From Prevotella sp. (GTDB taxonomy: Bacteria > Bacteroidota > Bacteroidia > Bacteroidales > Bacteroidaceae), in the NCBI GenBank assembly GCA_015060535.1, contig SUYH01000008.1, positions 62,001-126,000 on the forward strand: DNA of 64,000 bases. The letters run 5' to 3'. The notes beneath the pieces are model-generated. The model was not told where the DNA came from, made no database searches, and saw only the letters and a list, made by a program, of their open reading frames with translations. This document shows, in pieces, positions 49,507-58,144 of the stretch. How positions within the stretch are numbered: the stretch's first letter is position 1; each line of letters starts with the position of its first letter. The translations under genes and the position numbers were made by a program.

Positions 49507-49872
49507 TTACTCCTTACCAGCAATACCGCTACGCTTCTCCTTGATGCGAGCAGCCTTACCAGTGAGCTTGCGCAGATAGTAAAGCTTAGCGCGACGAACC
49601 TTACCAACCTTGTTCACTTCGATGCTCTCAATGTTGGGAGACTCCAGGGGGAAGATACGCTCAACACCCACGGTGCCCGACATCTTGCGAACGGTGAAGC
49701 GCTTCTTCTCCTGGTGGCCGCTAATCTTGATGACTACGCCACGGAAGAGCTGGATACGCTCCTTTGAACCCTCGATAATTTTGTAAGCGACAGTTACAGT
49801 GTCACCAGCCTTGAAACTGGGGTGCTGCTTGCCGGTTGCAAATGCTTCTTCAGCAACTTTAATTAAATCCAT
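49507..49872 (-). CDS. rplS: Ribosomal protein bL19
   Basis: A 121-residue protein of usual bL19 length, located at the interface of the two ribosomal subunits. Motifs are [53 protein letters not shown] and [20 protein letters not shown], which together define the family. It is a single-gene unit with a promoter at 49966-49995 and the terminator at 49453-49489. The C-terminal tail ([13 protein letters not shown]) is normal for Bacteroidota. Confidence 0.97.
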   Translation of the reverse strand: MDLIKVAEEAFATGKQHPSFKAGDTVTVAYKIIEGSKERIQLFRGVVIKISGHQEKKRFTVRKMSGTVGVERIFPLESPNIESIEVNKVGKVRRAKLYYLRKLTGKAARIKEKRSGIAGKE

Positions 49873-49965
49873 TGTTCTTTAAAAATTAAATTTGTTGTAT
49901 CGTTCCAACGCAACATAACAGGCAACTCGAGACTTCCTGCCAGCGATTACGCCGAAAAGCGGGTG

Positions 49966-50013
49966 CAAAGGTACGGAAAAATTTGCAAACTCCAAAACTT
50001 TTTTGTACTTTTG
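49966..50013. promoter_or_regulatory. Divergent promoters of rplS and the 5'-nucleotidase pair
   Basis: On the minus strand TACCTTTG (49966-49973) with TTG at 49993-49995, spacing 19 bp, serves rplS. On the plus strand TACTTTTG (50006-50013) serves the gene at 50034. Confidence 0.75.
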
Positions 50014-50033
50014 CACCATAAACCTGTAAAATT

Positions 50034-50819
50034 ATGAATAGAAAGACAACATTCATTATCTTATTGACCGTCTTGATGATAGCCAGTTCGTGCAAGTCGC
50101 ACTATGAGGTGGCTTCGGTTCAGCGCACGCGTATCCTGGTGGACAGCCGCTATGATGCCAAGCCTGATGCTGCGGCTGCTGAATTCCTGAAACCTTACAA
50201 GCATGTGGTAGACAGTATCATGGGACCTGTGGTAGGCCGCTCGGCCAGGTATATGACGACTCAGCATCCGGAAGGTACGCTGTCGAACCTGCTGGCCGAC
50301 ATCATGGTGTGGGCCGCTAAGGACTATCAGGAGAAACCCGACTTCGGTGTGTATAACATGGGTGGCGTGCGTGCCGATTTACCCAAGGGCGACGTGACCT
50401 ACGGTGATGTGCTTGATGTGGCTCCGTTTGAAAACAAAATTGCCTTCATCACGCTGTCGGGCGACGATGTGCTGGAGCTGTTCCAGCAAATGGCGAGAGT
50501 GATGGGTGAGGGTGTGAGCCATTCAGTGCGGATGGTTATCAGTAAGGACGGAAAGCTGCTCGATGCCACCATCAACGGCCAGCCTATAGACCGTCAGAAG
50601 GGCTATCGCATCGCTACCATAGACTACCTGCTGGGCGGTACGGATAAGATGGAGGCGTTCAAGAAAGGACGTGACATCAATTCTCCTCAGGAGACGGCTA
50701 ACAATTCACGGTTCATCATCATGAACTACTTCCGCGAGATGACTAAACAGGGCAAGGAGGTAGATTCGCAGATTGAAGGACGAGTAACTATTGCGGGCGA
50801 AGCCCTAAATAATAAATAA
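50034..50819 (+). CDS. 5'-nucleotidase C-terminal domain lipoprotein
   Basis: A 261-residue protein with a lipoprotein signal ending ASSC. It contains only the substrate-binding domain of UshA-type 5'-nucleotidases: PEGTLSNLLADIMVWAAKDY, FGVYNMGGVRADLPKGDVTY, GDVLDVAPFENKIAFITLSG and KGYRIATIDYLLGGTDKMEA. The metal-bearing catalytic domain is encoded by the next gene, 22 bases later. The pair would together hydrolyse nucleotides in the periplasm. The order is the reverse of that in a fused enzyme. Confidence 0.87.
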   Translation: MNRKTTFIILLTVLMIASSCKSHYEVASVQRTRILVDSRYDAKPDAAAAEFLKPYKHVVDSIMGPVVGRSARYMTTQHPEGTLSNLLADIMVWAAKDYQEKPDFGVYNMGGVRADLPKGDVTYGDVLDVAPFENKIAFITLSGDDVLELFQQMARVMGEGVSHSVRMVISKDGKLLDATINGQPIDRQKGYRIATIDYLLGGTDKMEAFKKGRDINSPQETANNSRFIIMNYFREMTKQGKEVDSQIEGRVTIAGEALNNK

Positions 50820-50841
50820 GAAATAAAAAAATAAAAGAGCA

Positions 50842-51717
50842 ATGAAAAAGTTTATTGTACAAATACGTTTCACGCAGAACATACTGCCTGTCGTTTTATT
50901 TTTTATTTTGAATTTATTATTTAGCCCCGTAGGAGCGCAGAAGAAGCAGCTTGTCATCCTGCATACCAACGATACGCATTCGCAGATATTCCCGATTACT
51001 TCGCAACTGCCTGATACGATGAAGGCGGGTAGGGGAGGATTCCTGCGTCGTATCGCGATGTTAAAAGAGGAGCGCGCGAAGAATCCTGATTTGTTGTATT
51101 TCGATAGCGGCGACTTCTTCCAAGGCTCTGCCTACTTCACCCTGTTCAAGGGCGATGTGGAGGTAGGACTGATGAACCAGATGGGTATTGATGCCTCAAC
51201 CATCGGCAACCACGAGTTCGACTTCGGACTGGAGAATATGGCTCGTGTATTCAAGATGGCTAACTTCCCGATTCTCTGTACCAACTATGACTTCACGGGA
51301 ACCGTGATGGAGGGCATCACTAAACCTTATATAATAATAAAAAGGAATGGGGTGAAGATCGGTGTCTTTGCCGTCTGTCCGAAGATGCAGGGACTGGTCA
51401 GCGACAAGAACTGCGTCGGTGTGAAGTATCTCGACCCCGCTCAGGTGGCACTGGAGACAGCTGCCATGCTGAAGAAGAAAGAGAAGTGTGACGTGGTGAT
51501 CTGCATCTCGCACCTGGGTTGGAACAGCAACAGAGGCGAGGACGACCAGTATATGATAAGCCGTTCGCGTAACATCGACCTGGTGCTGGGCGGTCATACC
51601 CATACCTATATGCCTGAGTTGGAGCATTGGAACAATATGGACGGCAAGCCCGTTCCCGTTGACCAGAATGGCAAGGCGGCTATCTTCGTGGGACGAATAG
51701 AATTAGAGCTGAAGTAG
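50842..51717 (+). CDS. 5'-nucleotidase metallophosphatase domain, secreted
   Basis: A 291-residue protein with a signal peptide (MKKFIVQIRFTQNILPVVLF, ending near VGA-QK). The metallophosphoesterase motifs are LVILHTNDTHSQIFPI (D-x-H), YFDSGDFFQGSAYF (GD), IGNHEFDFGLEN (GNHE) and GGHTHTYMPE (GHTH), all complete. It is the catalytic half matching the 50034 product. The C-terminal domain is absent after IFVGRIELELK. Confidence 0.9.
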   Translation: MKKFIVQIRFTQNILPVVLFFILNLLFSPVGAQKKQLVILHTNDTHSQIFPITSQLPDTMKAGRGGFLRRIAMLKEERAKNPDLLYFDSGDFFQGSAYFTLFKGDVEVGLMNQMGIDASTIGNHEFDFGLENMARVFKMANFPILCTNYDFTGTVMEGITKPYIIIKRNGVKIGVFAVCPKMQGLVSDKNCVGVKYLDPAQVALETAAMLKKKEKCDVVICISHLGWNSNRGEDDQYMISRSRNIDLVLGGHTHTYMPELEHWNNMDGKPVPVDQNGKAAIFVGRIELELK

Positions 51718-51739
51718 TCTCTAATCCCTAACCTCTAAA

Positions 51740-52486
51740 CTATTCAAAATAGAACGTGAGGACGAACATCTTGGATTGCGCGCTGCTGACGCTACCGGCA
51801 TAGGCTCGGAGGTTGGCATCGCGCAAATCGTTAATGTGGTTCTTGTCCAGCACGTCGCCCAGTCCGAAGCAGAACTTCAATTCAGGAATAAGTTTGAAGA
51901 AAGGCAGGTAGAAGTCGCAGCCTAGGCCAATCTCCAGCATGGTGTTGTAGCGCTTCAGAAGAATGAGGTCCTGATCGCTTCCCGTCAGATTAATCATCGG
52001 ATTGATGCCTGCCATAATGTAGGGACGGTGGTTATTCCAGCGAGGTGCAGCAAACTTGATGTCGAACGGCAGCGAGACATAGGTGTTCTTCATGTCCTGT
52101 GTCTGTTGGATAGGACGTCCCTGAGCGTCCTGCTGCTTCATGTTCAGGAATGTCAGGTGCTTGCCGCCAAAATGCATGGTTGGAGTGAAACGCAGCGAGA
52201 AATTGCTGCTCAGTCGCAGTTCGGCAAGCACACCTACCGAGAAGCCAGGGTTCCACTTGTCAGCTTCGCAAAGCACATATTGTTCGCTTTCCACCCCATC
52301 GGGGTCGACCATCATGTGGGGACCAATATTCTCGAACTCGATGTCTTGCAGGTGGGTACCTATCAGAATACCGAAGTGCAACGGGCGCAGGTCTATGTAG
52401 GGTTTGTTCTGCACCCGACGGTCCGTCTGTGCAGAAGCCGTGAGGGCTATCAAGCCCATCAGCAGTATGGTAAAATAACGTTTCAT
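51740..52486 (-). CDS. PorT-like outer-membrane barrel protein
   Basis: A 248-residue protein with a signal peptide (MKRYFTILLMGLIALTASAQ). The mature start RVQNKPYIDLRPLHFGILIG then THLQDIEFEN resembles PorT of the type IX secretion system and its relatives. About eight beta strands are predicted, and the last residues (KMFVLTFYFE) end in an aromatic-acidic pair near the C-terminus. No other type IX genes are in the window, so the role is an inference from similarity. It is convergent with the 5'-nucleotidase pair and divergent from the ferredoxin gene. Confidence 0.78.
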   Translation of the reverse strand: MKRYFTILLMGLIALTASAQTDRRVQNKPYIDLRPLHFGILIGTHLQDIEFENIGPHMMVDPDGVESEQYVLCEADKWNPGFSVGVLAELRLSSNFSLRFTPTMHFGGKHLTFLNMKQQDAQGRPIQQTQDMKNTYVSLPFDIKFAAPRWNNHRPYIMAGINPMINLTGSDQDLILLKRYNTMLEIGLGCDFYLPFFKLIPELKFCFGLGDVLDKNHINDLRDANLRAYAGSVSSAQSKMFVLTFYFE

Positions 52487-52589
52487 TTGTATCCTATATA
52501 ACGCTTAAATGTCCGTATTTATTATTTCGATTTCGTATAAATTACAAAAATATATCCCAAAAATTAGGTATATATCAAAATAAGTTCGT

Positions 52590-52597
52590 ATCTTTGC
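52590..52597 (+). promoter_or_regulatory. -7 box of the ferredoxin gene
   Basis: TATCTTTG, 47 bases upstream of the ATG at 52645. Confidence 0.7.
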
Positions 52598-52644
52598 ATC
52601 ACAATTTATTGGTATTTATTAATCATTTAAACGAAAAGAAGATT

Positions 52645-52812
52645 ATGGCATACGTAATTGGTGACGACTGCATCGCATGCGGTACATGTATCGATGAGTG
52701 CCCCGCTGGAGCAATCTCTGAGGGCGACAAGTATTCAATCAACCCCGATGTTTGCACAGAGTGCGGCACATGCGCTGACGTTTGTCCGTCAGAGGCAATC
52801 AGCCTTCCCTAA
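52645..52812 (+). CDS. 2[4Fe-4S] ferredoxin
   Basis: A 55-residue electron carrier, MAYVIGDDCIACGTCIDECP then AGAISEGDKYSINPDVCTEC and so on. Two CxxCxxCxxxCP clusters (CIACGTCIDECP, and CTECGTCADVCP) bind two [4Fe-4S] centres, in the clostridial-type pattern. The ATG at 52645 is the usual family start; the longer frame upstream overlaps the promoter region. It serves anaerobic redox enzymes such as pyruvate:ferredoxin oxidoreductase. Single-gene unit with its own terminator. Confidence 0.96.
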   Translation: MAYVIGDDCIACGTCIDECPAGAISEGDKYSINPDVCTECGTCADVCPSEAISLP

Positions 52813-52843
52813 GGAATAAGCTGAATTATGTGGTTAAAAACGA

Positions 52844-52880
52844 ATGGGCTTCCGTCGAGGGAGCCCATTTTATTTGTTTT
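52844..52880 (+). terminator. Terminator after the ferredoxin gene
   Basis: ATGGGCT (52844-52850) pairs with AGCCCAT (52862-52868), followed by TTTTATTTGTTTTT. Confidence 0.78.
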
Positions 52881-52888
52881 TACCACTA

Positions 52889-53896
52889 TCAGACCGTTTG
52901 TCCTGTCTGCCGGAAGTATTTGTCCATCACCATCAGCGAAATCAGTCGCTCCATATCCTTATTGAAGAATTGACGGCAGTGCTCATGGGCATTGCTGACG
53001 ATGTCGCGGGCCTCGTTAGGATGATCATTATAATAGGAGATTCGCTCGACCACATCGCTGAAATCACTTTTCACCTCGATGTAATGCTCATTGGCCTTGA
53101 GACTGCCTTCCATGAACCAAGTCTCGAATCTCAAGGCGGGGGTGACCGCAATGCTATTCGAATTCATAATCCATTTCAGATTGCTGGCAACGTCGTTGCC
53201 CTCCAAACTAAGGATATACTTATATTTCAGGTGTCCATAGATAGTTGTCTCTACGTGCTGGCGCATCTCTTCGGGATAGGTGGAGTCTTTGGCCGTATCG
53301 CGGATGTCGATCAGCGGATTGTTGAAGTAGTTGTCCATCAGGAACATGCGGTTGGCCTTTCCGGTAATGGCACCTCGAAAGATCACCTGATTCTGCTTCT
53401 TGTCAAAGGCGACAGGATCATCGAAGAACATGAAATGGCGCACCTTATCCATGTTGATAAGCACCGAGTTGGGGTTGGTCTTGCAAGCTTCGATGGGACG
53501 GCTCTTGGTGATGGTAGGAACGTTGAAGGTGTTGGTCACATCGCCTGGGCCGAATACCCATTTGAGGTGAGCAGGGAAATAGCGGTTCCACTCGTAGGTG
53601 TCGAACACATAAACGCTGGCTGTATCCTTGTGGATATAGCTCTGCTCACCTATCGGATGCGCCTCAGCAGGCAATGGTGTCGTCTCTGTCAGTCTGTTGT
53701 AGTAGTCTACCCGTTGCTGGATATATGTTTGCTGATGAGGGGTAAGGCGGTCAAACTCGCGAAGTATTGCTTCCCGCCTGCGTACCGTCCACGAACGCGG
53801 CATGGCCATCATGCATAAACCGTTGATATAATAAGGCAGGTGCAGATTCTTTCTTACCCCGCCAAAGACGCTATATCTGATGTCTTGAAAAACCAT
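52889..53896 (-). CDS. CAP10/GT90-type glycosyltransferase
   Basis: A 335-residue protein. WVFGPGDVTNTFNVPTITKS, VIFRGAITGKANRMFLMDNY, KYKYILSLEGNDVASNLKWI and MNSNSIAVTPALRFETWFME are the ordered motifs of the CAP10 (GT90) family that adds sugars to LPS core, capsule or other glycans. The segment SLEGNDVASNLKW is the family core. It has no signal peptide or TM segment, so it acts on the cytoplasmic side. It starts the glycan region and converges with the ferredoxin gene. Confidence 0.88.
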   Translation of the reverse strand: MVFQDIRYSVFGGVRKNLHLPYYINGLCMMAMPRSWTVRRREAILREFDRLTPHQQTYIQQRVDYYNRLTETTPLPAEAHPIGEQSYIHKDTASVYVFDTYEWNRYFPAHLKWVFGPGDVTNTFNVPTITKSRPIEACKTNPNSVLINMDKVRHFMFFDDPVAFDKKQNQVIFRGAITGKANRMFLMDNYFNNPLIDIRDTAKDSTYPEEMRQHVETTIYGHLKYKYILSLEGNDVASNLKWIMNSNSIAVTPALRFETWFMEGSLKANEHYIEVKSDFSDVVERISYYNDHPNEARDIVSNAHEHCRQFFNKDMERLISLMVMDKYFRQTGQTV

Positions 53897-54005
53897 GCTG
53901 CAAAGATATGGAGAAAATATCGAGGAGGAAACGGCTATTTAGTTAATAAAATATAATTATCGCGAGATAATGAATGCGACAAATGATTATCTGCCCAATT
54001 TGCTG

Positions 54006-54013
54006 TACCTTTG
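54006..54013 (+). promoter_or_regulatory. -7 box of the GT4 gene
   Basis: TACCTTTG. Its position excludes the longer in-frame start at 53974 and supports the ATG at 54034. Confidence 0.62.
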
Positions 54014-54033
54014 GGGGAGTAAATTACGCGCTT

Positions 54034-54963
54034 ATGCATATTACTTTAGTACATCATGCGGTATTACCAGTAGCAAAATACGGAGGTACGGAACGAGTGA
54101 TTTGGGGTATGGGCCGTCAGTTAGTTAAGATGGGTCATCAGGTGACCTTTCTGCTGAAACGTGGTTCCTCCTGTCCTTTTGCACGTGTCATCGAGATAGA
54201 CCCGACGAAGAGTATTGGCAGTCAGATACCCGAGGATACGGATATCGTGCATTTCTCCAATCACGTTCATCATGAGGACCTGGCCAAGCCTTATGTGGTC
54301 ACTGTGAATGGTAATGTGGCTAACGAGTCGATAGATCCTAATTCCATCTTTGTTTCTCGTAATCATGCTGAGCGTCACGGTAGCCAGTCGTTCGTCTACA
54401 ATGGCCTCGACTGGGATGAGTATGGGCAGGTTGATCTGTCTTTGCCTCGTCGCCGTTACCATTTCTTGGGGAAGGCTGCCTGGCGGGTTAAGAATGTCAG
54501 GGGCGCTATCCGTATCACGAAGCAGATTGACGGAGGTGAGTTGGATGTGTTGGGTGGCACTCGCCTGAATCTGAAGATGGGTTTCCGTCTGACGCTGAGT
54601 CCCCGCATCCATTTTCATGGAATGGTCGATAATGAGGAGAAGCAACGCATCATCCAGCAGTCCAAAGGACTGATTTTCCCTGTGCTTTGGCATGAGCCCT
54701 TTGGTCTCTGTCTGATAGAGTCGTTGTACTATGGTGCTCCCGTCTTTGCCACTCCGATGGGTGCTATCCCCGAAATTGTGACACCCGATGTGGGATTCCT
54801 GAGTAACGACGAACAGGAGCTGGCCGACTACATCAATTCCCATCCCGACTTCTCGCCCCAGCGTTGTCATGAGTATGCCCGCGACCAGTTTAACATCCGC
54901 GTAATGACGGAGGCCTACTTGAAGAAGTTCGAGCAGGTGCTTAATGGCGAGCGGCTGACCTGA
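54034..54963 (+). CDS. Glycosyltransferase family 4
   Basis: A 309-residue GT-B enzyme. MHITLVHHAVLPVAKYGGTE then RVIWGMGRQLVKMGH is the GT4 N-terminal half. The donor-binding motif is FPVLWHEPFGLCLIESLYYG (E-x7-E), then APVFATPMGAIPEIV. The start at 54034 is supported by the promoter. It probably transfers a sugar from a nucleotide donor in LPS or capsule synthesis. It is shorter than most GT4 proteins (350-400), as in some Bacteroidota versions. Confidence 0.9.
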   Translation: MHITLVHHAVLPVAKYGGTERVIWGMGRQLVKMGHQVTFLLKRGSSCPFARVIEIDPTKSIGSQIPEDTDIVHFSNHVHHEDLAKPYVVTVNGNVANESIDPNSIFVSRNHAERHGSQSFVYNGLDWDEYGQVDLSLPRRRYHFLGKAAWRVKNVRGAIRITKQIDGGELDVLGGTRLNLKMGFRLTLSPRIHFHGMVDNEEKQRIIQQSKGLIFPVLWHEPFGLCLIESLYYGAPVFATPMGAIPEIVTPDVGFLSNDEQELADYINSHPDFSPQRCHEYARDQFNIRVMTEAYLKKFEQVLNGERLT

Positions 54964-54998
54964 TAAGAAGTCATCATAACACAGCAAAAAGCGGTCAT

Positions 54999-55014
54999 GG
55001 TCACAGCTGTGACC
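54999..55014. terminator. Palindrome between convergent glycosyltransferase genes
   Basis: GGTCACAGCTGTGACC is a perfect 16-base palindrome, extended by further pairs on both sides, between genes ending at 54963 and 55043. No T run on either side, so its strength as a terminator is uncertain. Confidence 0.5.
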
Positions 55015-55042
55015 GTCTTGCTCCTACAATTAAATGGCATAG

Positions 55043-56035
55043 TTATTTGAAATATGTATGTTTGTCTTTTTTGTGGCTTTTATTGTAGAAAGAGCTCATT
55101 CGCATGATAATATAGAATCCCTTAATGGTCTTAAGCAATAGATGCATTCGCCAAAAGCACTTGGTTCCGATGGTCTTGCTACGAACAGGCTGAAGTCTGC
55201 CAACGACCTCGCGGATATATCCCAGTCGTTCCTTTGTTTCCTGTCCTCGTGTCCTTCGTGCCAGGTCTTTCGCAATGCGGATACAGTTACGAACTGCAAT
55301 CCTCTTGTTTAGCTCATTGGGGAGCAGATGGTTAGCCTCAACAAATTGGTAGCATTCTTCCAATAAGCCAACATAACCGAACATGTGGTCATTCTTGCTG
55401 TTCATTATGCTACTTTGCCGTTGGCGGTAATGATATAGTAATTGGGGACAAAGAACTATGCCATTCCCGTGTGAAAGCCATTTGTAAATAACAGCAAAAT
55501 CTTCGTAACGATGTATAAGCGGGATAGAATCAAAGAGTAGGTGACGTCGATACAGACGACCAGGTAAAAATCCATAAAGTCGTCTGTCGTAAATCATAGC
55601 AATAGCTTCACTACTGCTTAGTGGTTTCAAAAAATCGCTGACAGGGTCATAGACCGGCTCTCCAACATATTCGTTTAAATATCCGCATGTTGCACAGTCC
55701 TTACCAGTCTGCTCTATAGCGTTTAGAAGCGTTATACAGAAGTCTGGGTCTATCCAGTCATCGCTGTCAATAAAACTTATCAGTTCCCCCTTTGCTTCTT
55801 TCAATGCCAAATTGCGGCTGTCAGATTGGCCGGTGTTCTGTTTGTGAATGACAATTATTCGCGCTTCATTCTCTGCGTACTGGTCGCATATGGCAGGAGA
55901 AGAATCTGTGCTTCCGTCATCTATGATGATGAGTTCCCAATTCTGGTAGGTCTGGGAAATAACAGAAGCGATGCATTGCCCAACGTAGTCTTCTGTGTTA
56001 TATACTGAAACAATAAAACTAATAAGTGGTTGCAT
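55043..56035 (-). CDS. Glycosyltransferase family 2
   Basis: A 330-residue GT-A enzyme. The nucleotide-sugar domain begins LISFIVSVYNTEDYVGQCIA, with IIIDDGSTDSSPAICDQYA and FIDSDDWIDPDFC (the metal-binding DxD). The C-terminal part is basic (HKKDKHTYFK). It resembles the gene at 57127 in layout and motifs (both have DDGSTD, D(S/C)DDW and FxYRQ segments), so the two are paralogues flanking the GT32-like gene. Base composition is AT-rich compared with the rest of the window. Confidence 0.9.
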   Translation of the reverse strand: MQPLISFIVSVYNTEDYVGQCIASVISQTYQNWELIIIDDGSTDSSPAICDQYAENEARIIVIHKQNTGQSDSRNLALKEAKGELISFIDSDDWIDPDFCITLLNAIEQTGKDCATCGYLNEYVGEPVYDPVSDFLKPLSSSEAIAMIYDRRLYGFLPGRLYRRHLLFDSIPLIHRYEDFAVIYKWLSHGNGIVLCPQLLYHYRQRQSSIMNSKNDHMFGYVGLLEECYQFVEANHLLPNELNKRIAVRNCIRIAKDLARRTRGQETKERLGYIREVVGRLQPVRSKTIGTKCFWRMHLLLKTIKGFYIIMRMSSFYNKSHKKDKHTYFK

Positions 56036-56168
56036 TGAATCTTAGTTTTCCTTGTAAGGATTAACTTTAAATCACTACAAAATTACTATATTTTACTGAA
56101 TGAAGTGTAATAAATGTGCTTTTTTTTGAATTATTAATAAAAGATAGTTCTAATTCATCTTTTTTTCG

Positions 56169-56176
56169 TACCTTTG
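56169..56176 (+). promoter_or_regulatory. -7 box of the GT32-like operon
   Basis: TACCTTTG, 25 bases upstream of the ATG at 56202. Confidence 0.68.
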
Positions 56177-56201
56177 CAATTGATAACTTTACTAACTACA
56201 G

Positions 56202-57119
56202 ATGAATAGCCTGTTTTATATCAAAGTAAAGGTTGGAAAGTTTATAGCCAATATGATTTCGGCAATGGTTTTTAATAGAGATCATCGCCATTCATTGCGC
56301 CGTTCTTTAGACCCGTTGAATCCCGAGCGTTGCGTAAGATATCTGGAAAATCATTACGCTCAAGTTCCTGCATTAGCAGCAGATGAAAGGATGGGTTTTG
56401 ATAACACAATATGGGTGTGTTGGCTTCAAGGTATAAGCCAGGCCCCACAATTGGTGCAAAACTGTATCCACTCGATAGAAAGTCATAAACAGAAGAATCA
56501 GCATGTGGTTGTTTTAACCAACGACAATTATGTTGACTATCTTGATTTGCCAGAGTGGATTATCACAAAGTGGAAAAGGGGGATTATTACCAATACCCAT
56601 TTTTCCGATATTCTACGTATTCATTTATTGGCATACTATGGAGGATGTTGGATAGATGCGACTTGTTTCCAAATGGCTCCTATCCCTTTGCAGATACTTC
56701 AAAGTCCACTTTTTCTATTCCGTTCTCATGGCGAGTTCTCTTTTACCTATATACAAAGCTGTTTCATGGTCAGTAAGCCCAATAACTATGTGATGCGAAA
56801 ATGGTGTGCTGCTATTCGGGCTTATTGGAAAAAAGAGAATATGCTGATTAATTATTTCACACTTCACCTTATGTTTATAGCTCTGCTCCAACAGGATAAA
56901 AAGTTCAAAGAAGAATTTGAGAAGGTCGCCGTAATAAGTGATGAACCTGCACATTTGTTTTTACGTGAAATGATGAGTAACGGCGTTTATTCTGCCGATT
57001 TGATAGAAAAGGGTAAAAGGGCTTTCTTCTTTCAGAAACTTACCTATAAATTTCCTGCGTATTTGTTAGATAAGGCTGACTCTTTGGCAAGTTATTTTTC
57101 TCAACCCATTTTTAAATGA
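56202..57119 (+). CDS. Capsular polysaccharide synthesis glycosyltransferase (GT32-like)
   Basis: A 305-residue protein. IWVCWLQGISQAPQLVQNCI, NDNYVDYLDLPEWI, FSDILRIHLLAYYGGCWIDA (with the DxT/DxD-like site) match the capsular polysaccharide synthesis/GT32 family. No signal peptide is seen. The codons are AT-rich. The next gene starts eight bases later and is a GT2, so the pair is one operon that probably adds side-chain sugars to a surface glycan. Confidence 0.85.
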   Translation: MNSLFYIKVKVGKFIANMISAMVFNRDHRHSLRRSLDPLNPERCVRYLENHYAQVPALAADERMGFDNTIWVCWLQGISQAPQLVQNCIHSIESHKQKNQHVVVLTNDNYVDYLDLPEWIITKWKRGIITNTHFSDILRIHLLAYYGGCWIDATCFQMAPIPLQILQSPLFLFRSHGEFSFTYIQSCFMVSKPNNYVMRKWCAAIRAYWKKENMLINYFTLHLMFIALLQQDKKFKEEFEKVAVISDEPAHLFLREMMSNGVYSADLIEKGKRAFFFQKLTYKFPAYLLDKADSLASYFSQPIFK

Positions 57120-57126
57120 ACGCAAT

Positions 57127-58131
57127 ATGGAAAATCCTCTGATTAGTATTATAATTCCTGTGTACAATGGTGAAAAGTATCTTCGCCCATGTTTTGACTC
57201 CATTATAAAACAAACATATGTAAACTGGGAGATGATACTTATTGACGATGGTAGTACAGATGGTTCTGGTGCCATTTGCGATGAATATGCCAAAAATGCT
57301 CACATCTCAGTCTTTCATAAGAAGAATGAAGGGCAAGCTAAGGCTCGAAATATAGGCATAGAAATGGCTAAAGGCGACTATATTAGTTTTGTGGATTGTG
57401 ATGACTGGCTGGAACCTGACATGTATGAAAAGATGATGGACGTTTTGACATCACAGGATGCGGAAATTGTAATCAGTGGCTACATAGAGGAATATGCAAA
57501 CAGGAAGAAAGAAGTCCATAATGACGGCACTATGGCCTGTTATGATTCAGGTGAGGCGCTAAAATTGGTACTTGAGGGGAAAATTGGCAGCTACCTTTGG
57601 TCTATGTTGTTTCGTCGGGATGTCGTAAAGGAGCCTATGCCAAACCTGAACCCTTATGAGGATCATGCTACTATTTTTAAGTGGATATCACATGCCAAAA
57701 AGGTTGTGGTATATTATCATGCTTTTTATCACTATCGTCAATTAGGTGGCAGTTCGCTTCATTCATATAATCCTAAGAAAGGGAACCATTATTTTATGGC
57801 CATAAAAGAGCGTTATCACTATATTACTGATAAGAATCTGCTGCCAGGTTGGGAGCATGAGAACAGACGCCTTTTTCTACGTGGCTGTATAAAACTGACT
57901 AAAGATTTGGCGCGGATGCCGAATTACGATCAGGAATTAAAGAAAATCATAGAAGAGGTGAGAGACGAACTATGTCAGTTTTTACCTATCAGCAAACATG
58001 AAATAGGCACAAAATATTATATACGATTGCGGCTTTTGCTGACGAATGTTGATGTTTATGTGCGGGTTCTGCGTTTTTCGTCCTTTTTCTCTTTACGTAA
58101 GCAGTTGAAAGATAAAGGGATGTTTAGTTAA
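57127..58131 (+). CDS. Glycosyltransferase family 2
   Basis: A 334-residue GT-A enzyme: ISIIIPVYNGEKYLRPCFDS, MILIDDGSTDGSGAICDEYA and FVDCDDWLEPDMYEKMMDV (DxD variant DCDD). Its C-terminal half resembles that of the 55043 product (YHYRQLGGSS against YHYRQRQSS). It is the last AT-rich gene; the acyltransferase gene follows 13 bases later with more GC-rich codons, so the border of an acquired segment is near 58140. Confidence 0.9.
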   Translation: MENPLISIIIPVYNGEKYLRPCFDSIIKQTYVNWEMILIDDGSTDGSGAICDEYAKNAHISVFHKKNEGQAKARNIGIEMAKGDYISFVDCDDWLEPDMYEKMMDVLTSQDAEIVISGYIEEYANRKKEVHNDGTMACYDSGEALKLVLEGKIGSYLWSMLFRRDVVKEPMPNLNPYEDHATIFKWISHAKKVVVYYHAFYHYRQLGGSSLHSYNPKKGNHYFMAIKERYHYITDKNLLPGWEHENRRLFLRGCIKLTKDLARMPNYDQELKKIIEEVRDELCQFLPISKHEIGTKYYIRLRLLLTNVDVYVRVLRFSSFFSLRKQLKDKGMFS

Positions 58132-58144
58132 GTAAACACAGAAG

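Noticed and set aside
51740..52486. A type IX secretion locus
   Set aside because: Only one PorT-like gene is present; the rest of the machinery is not in the window. The barrel call is kept but not the locus.
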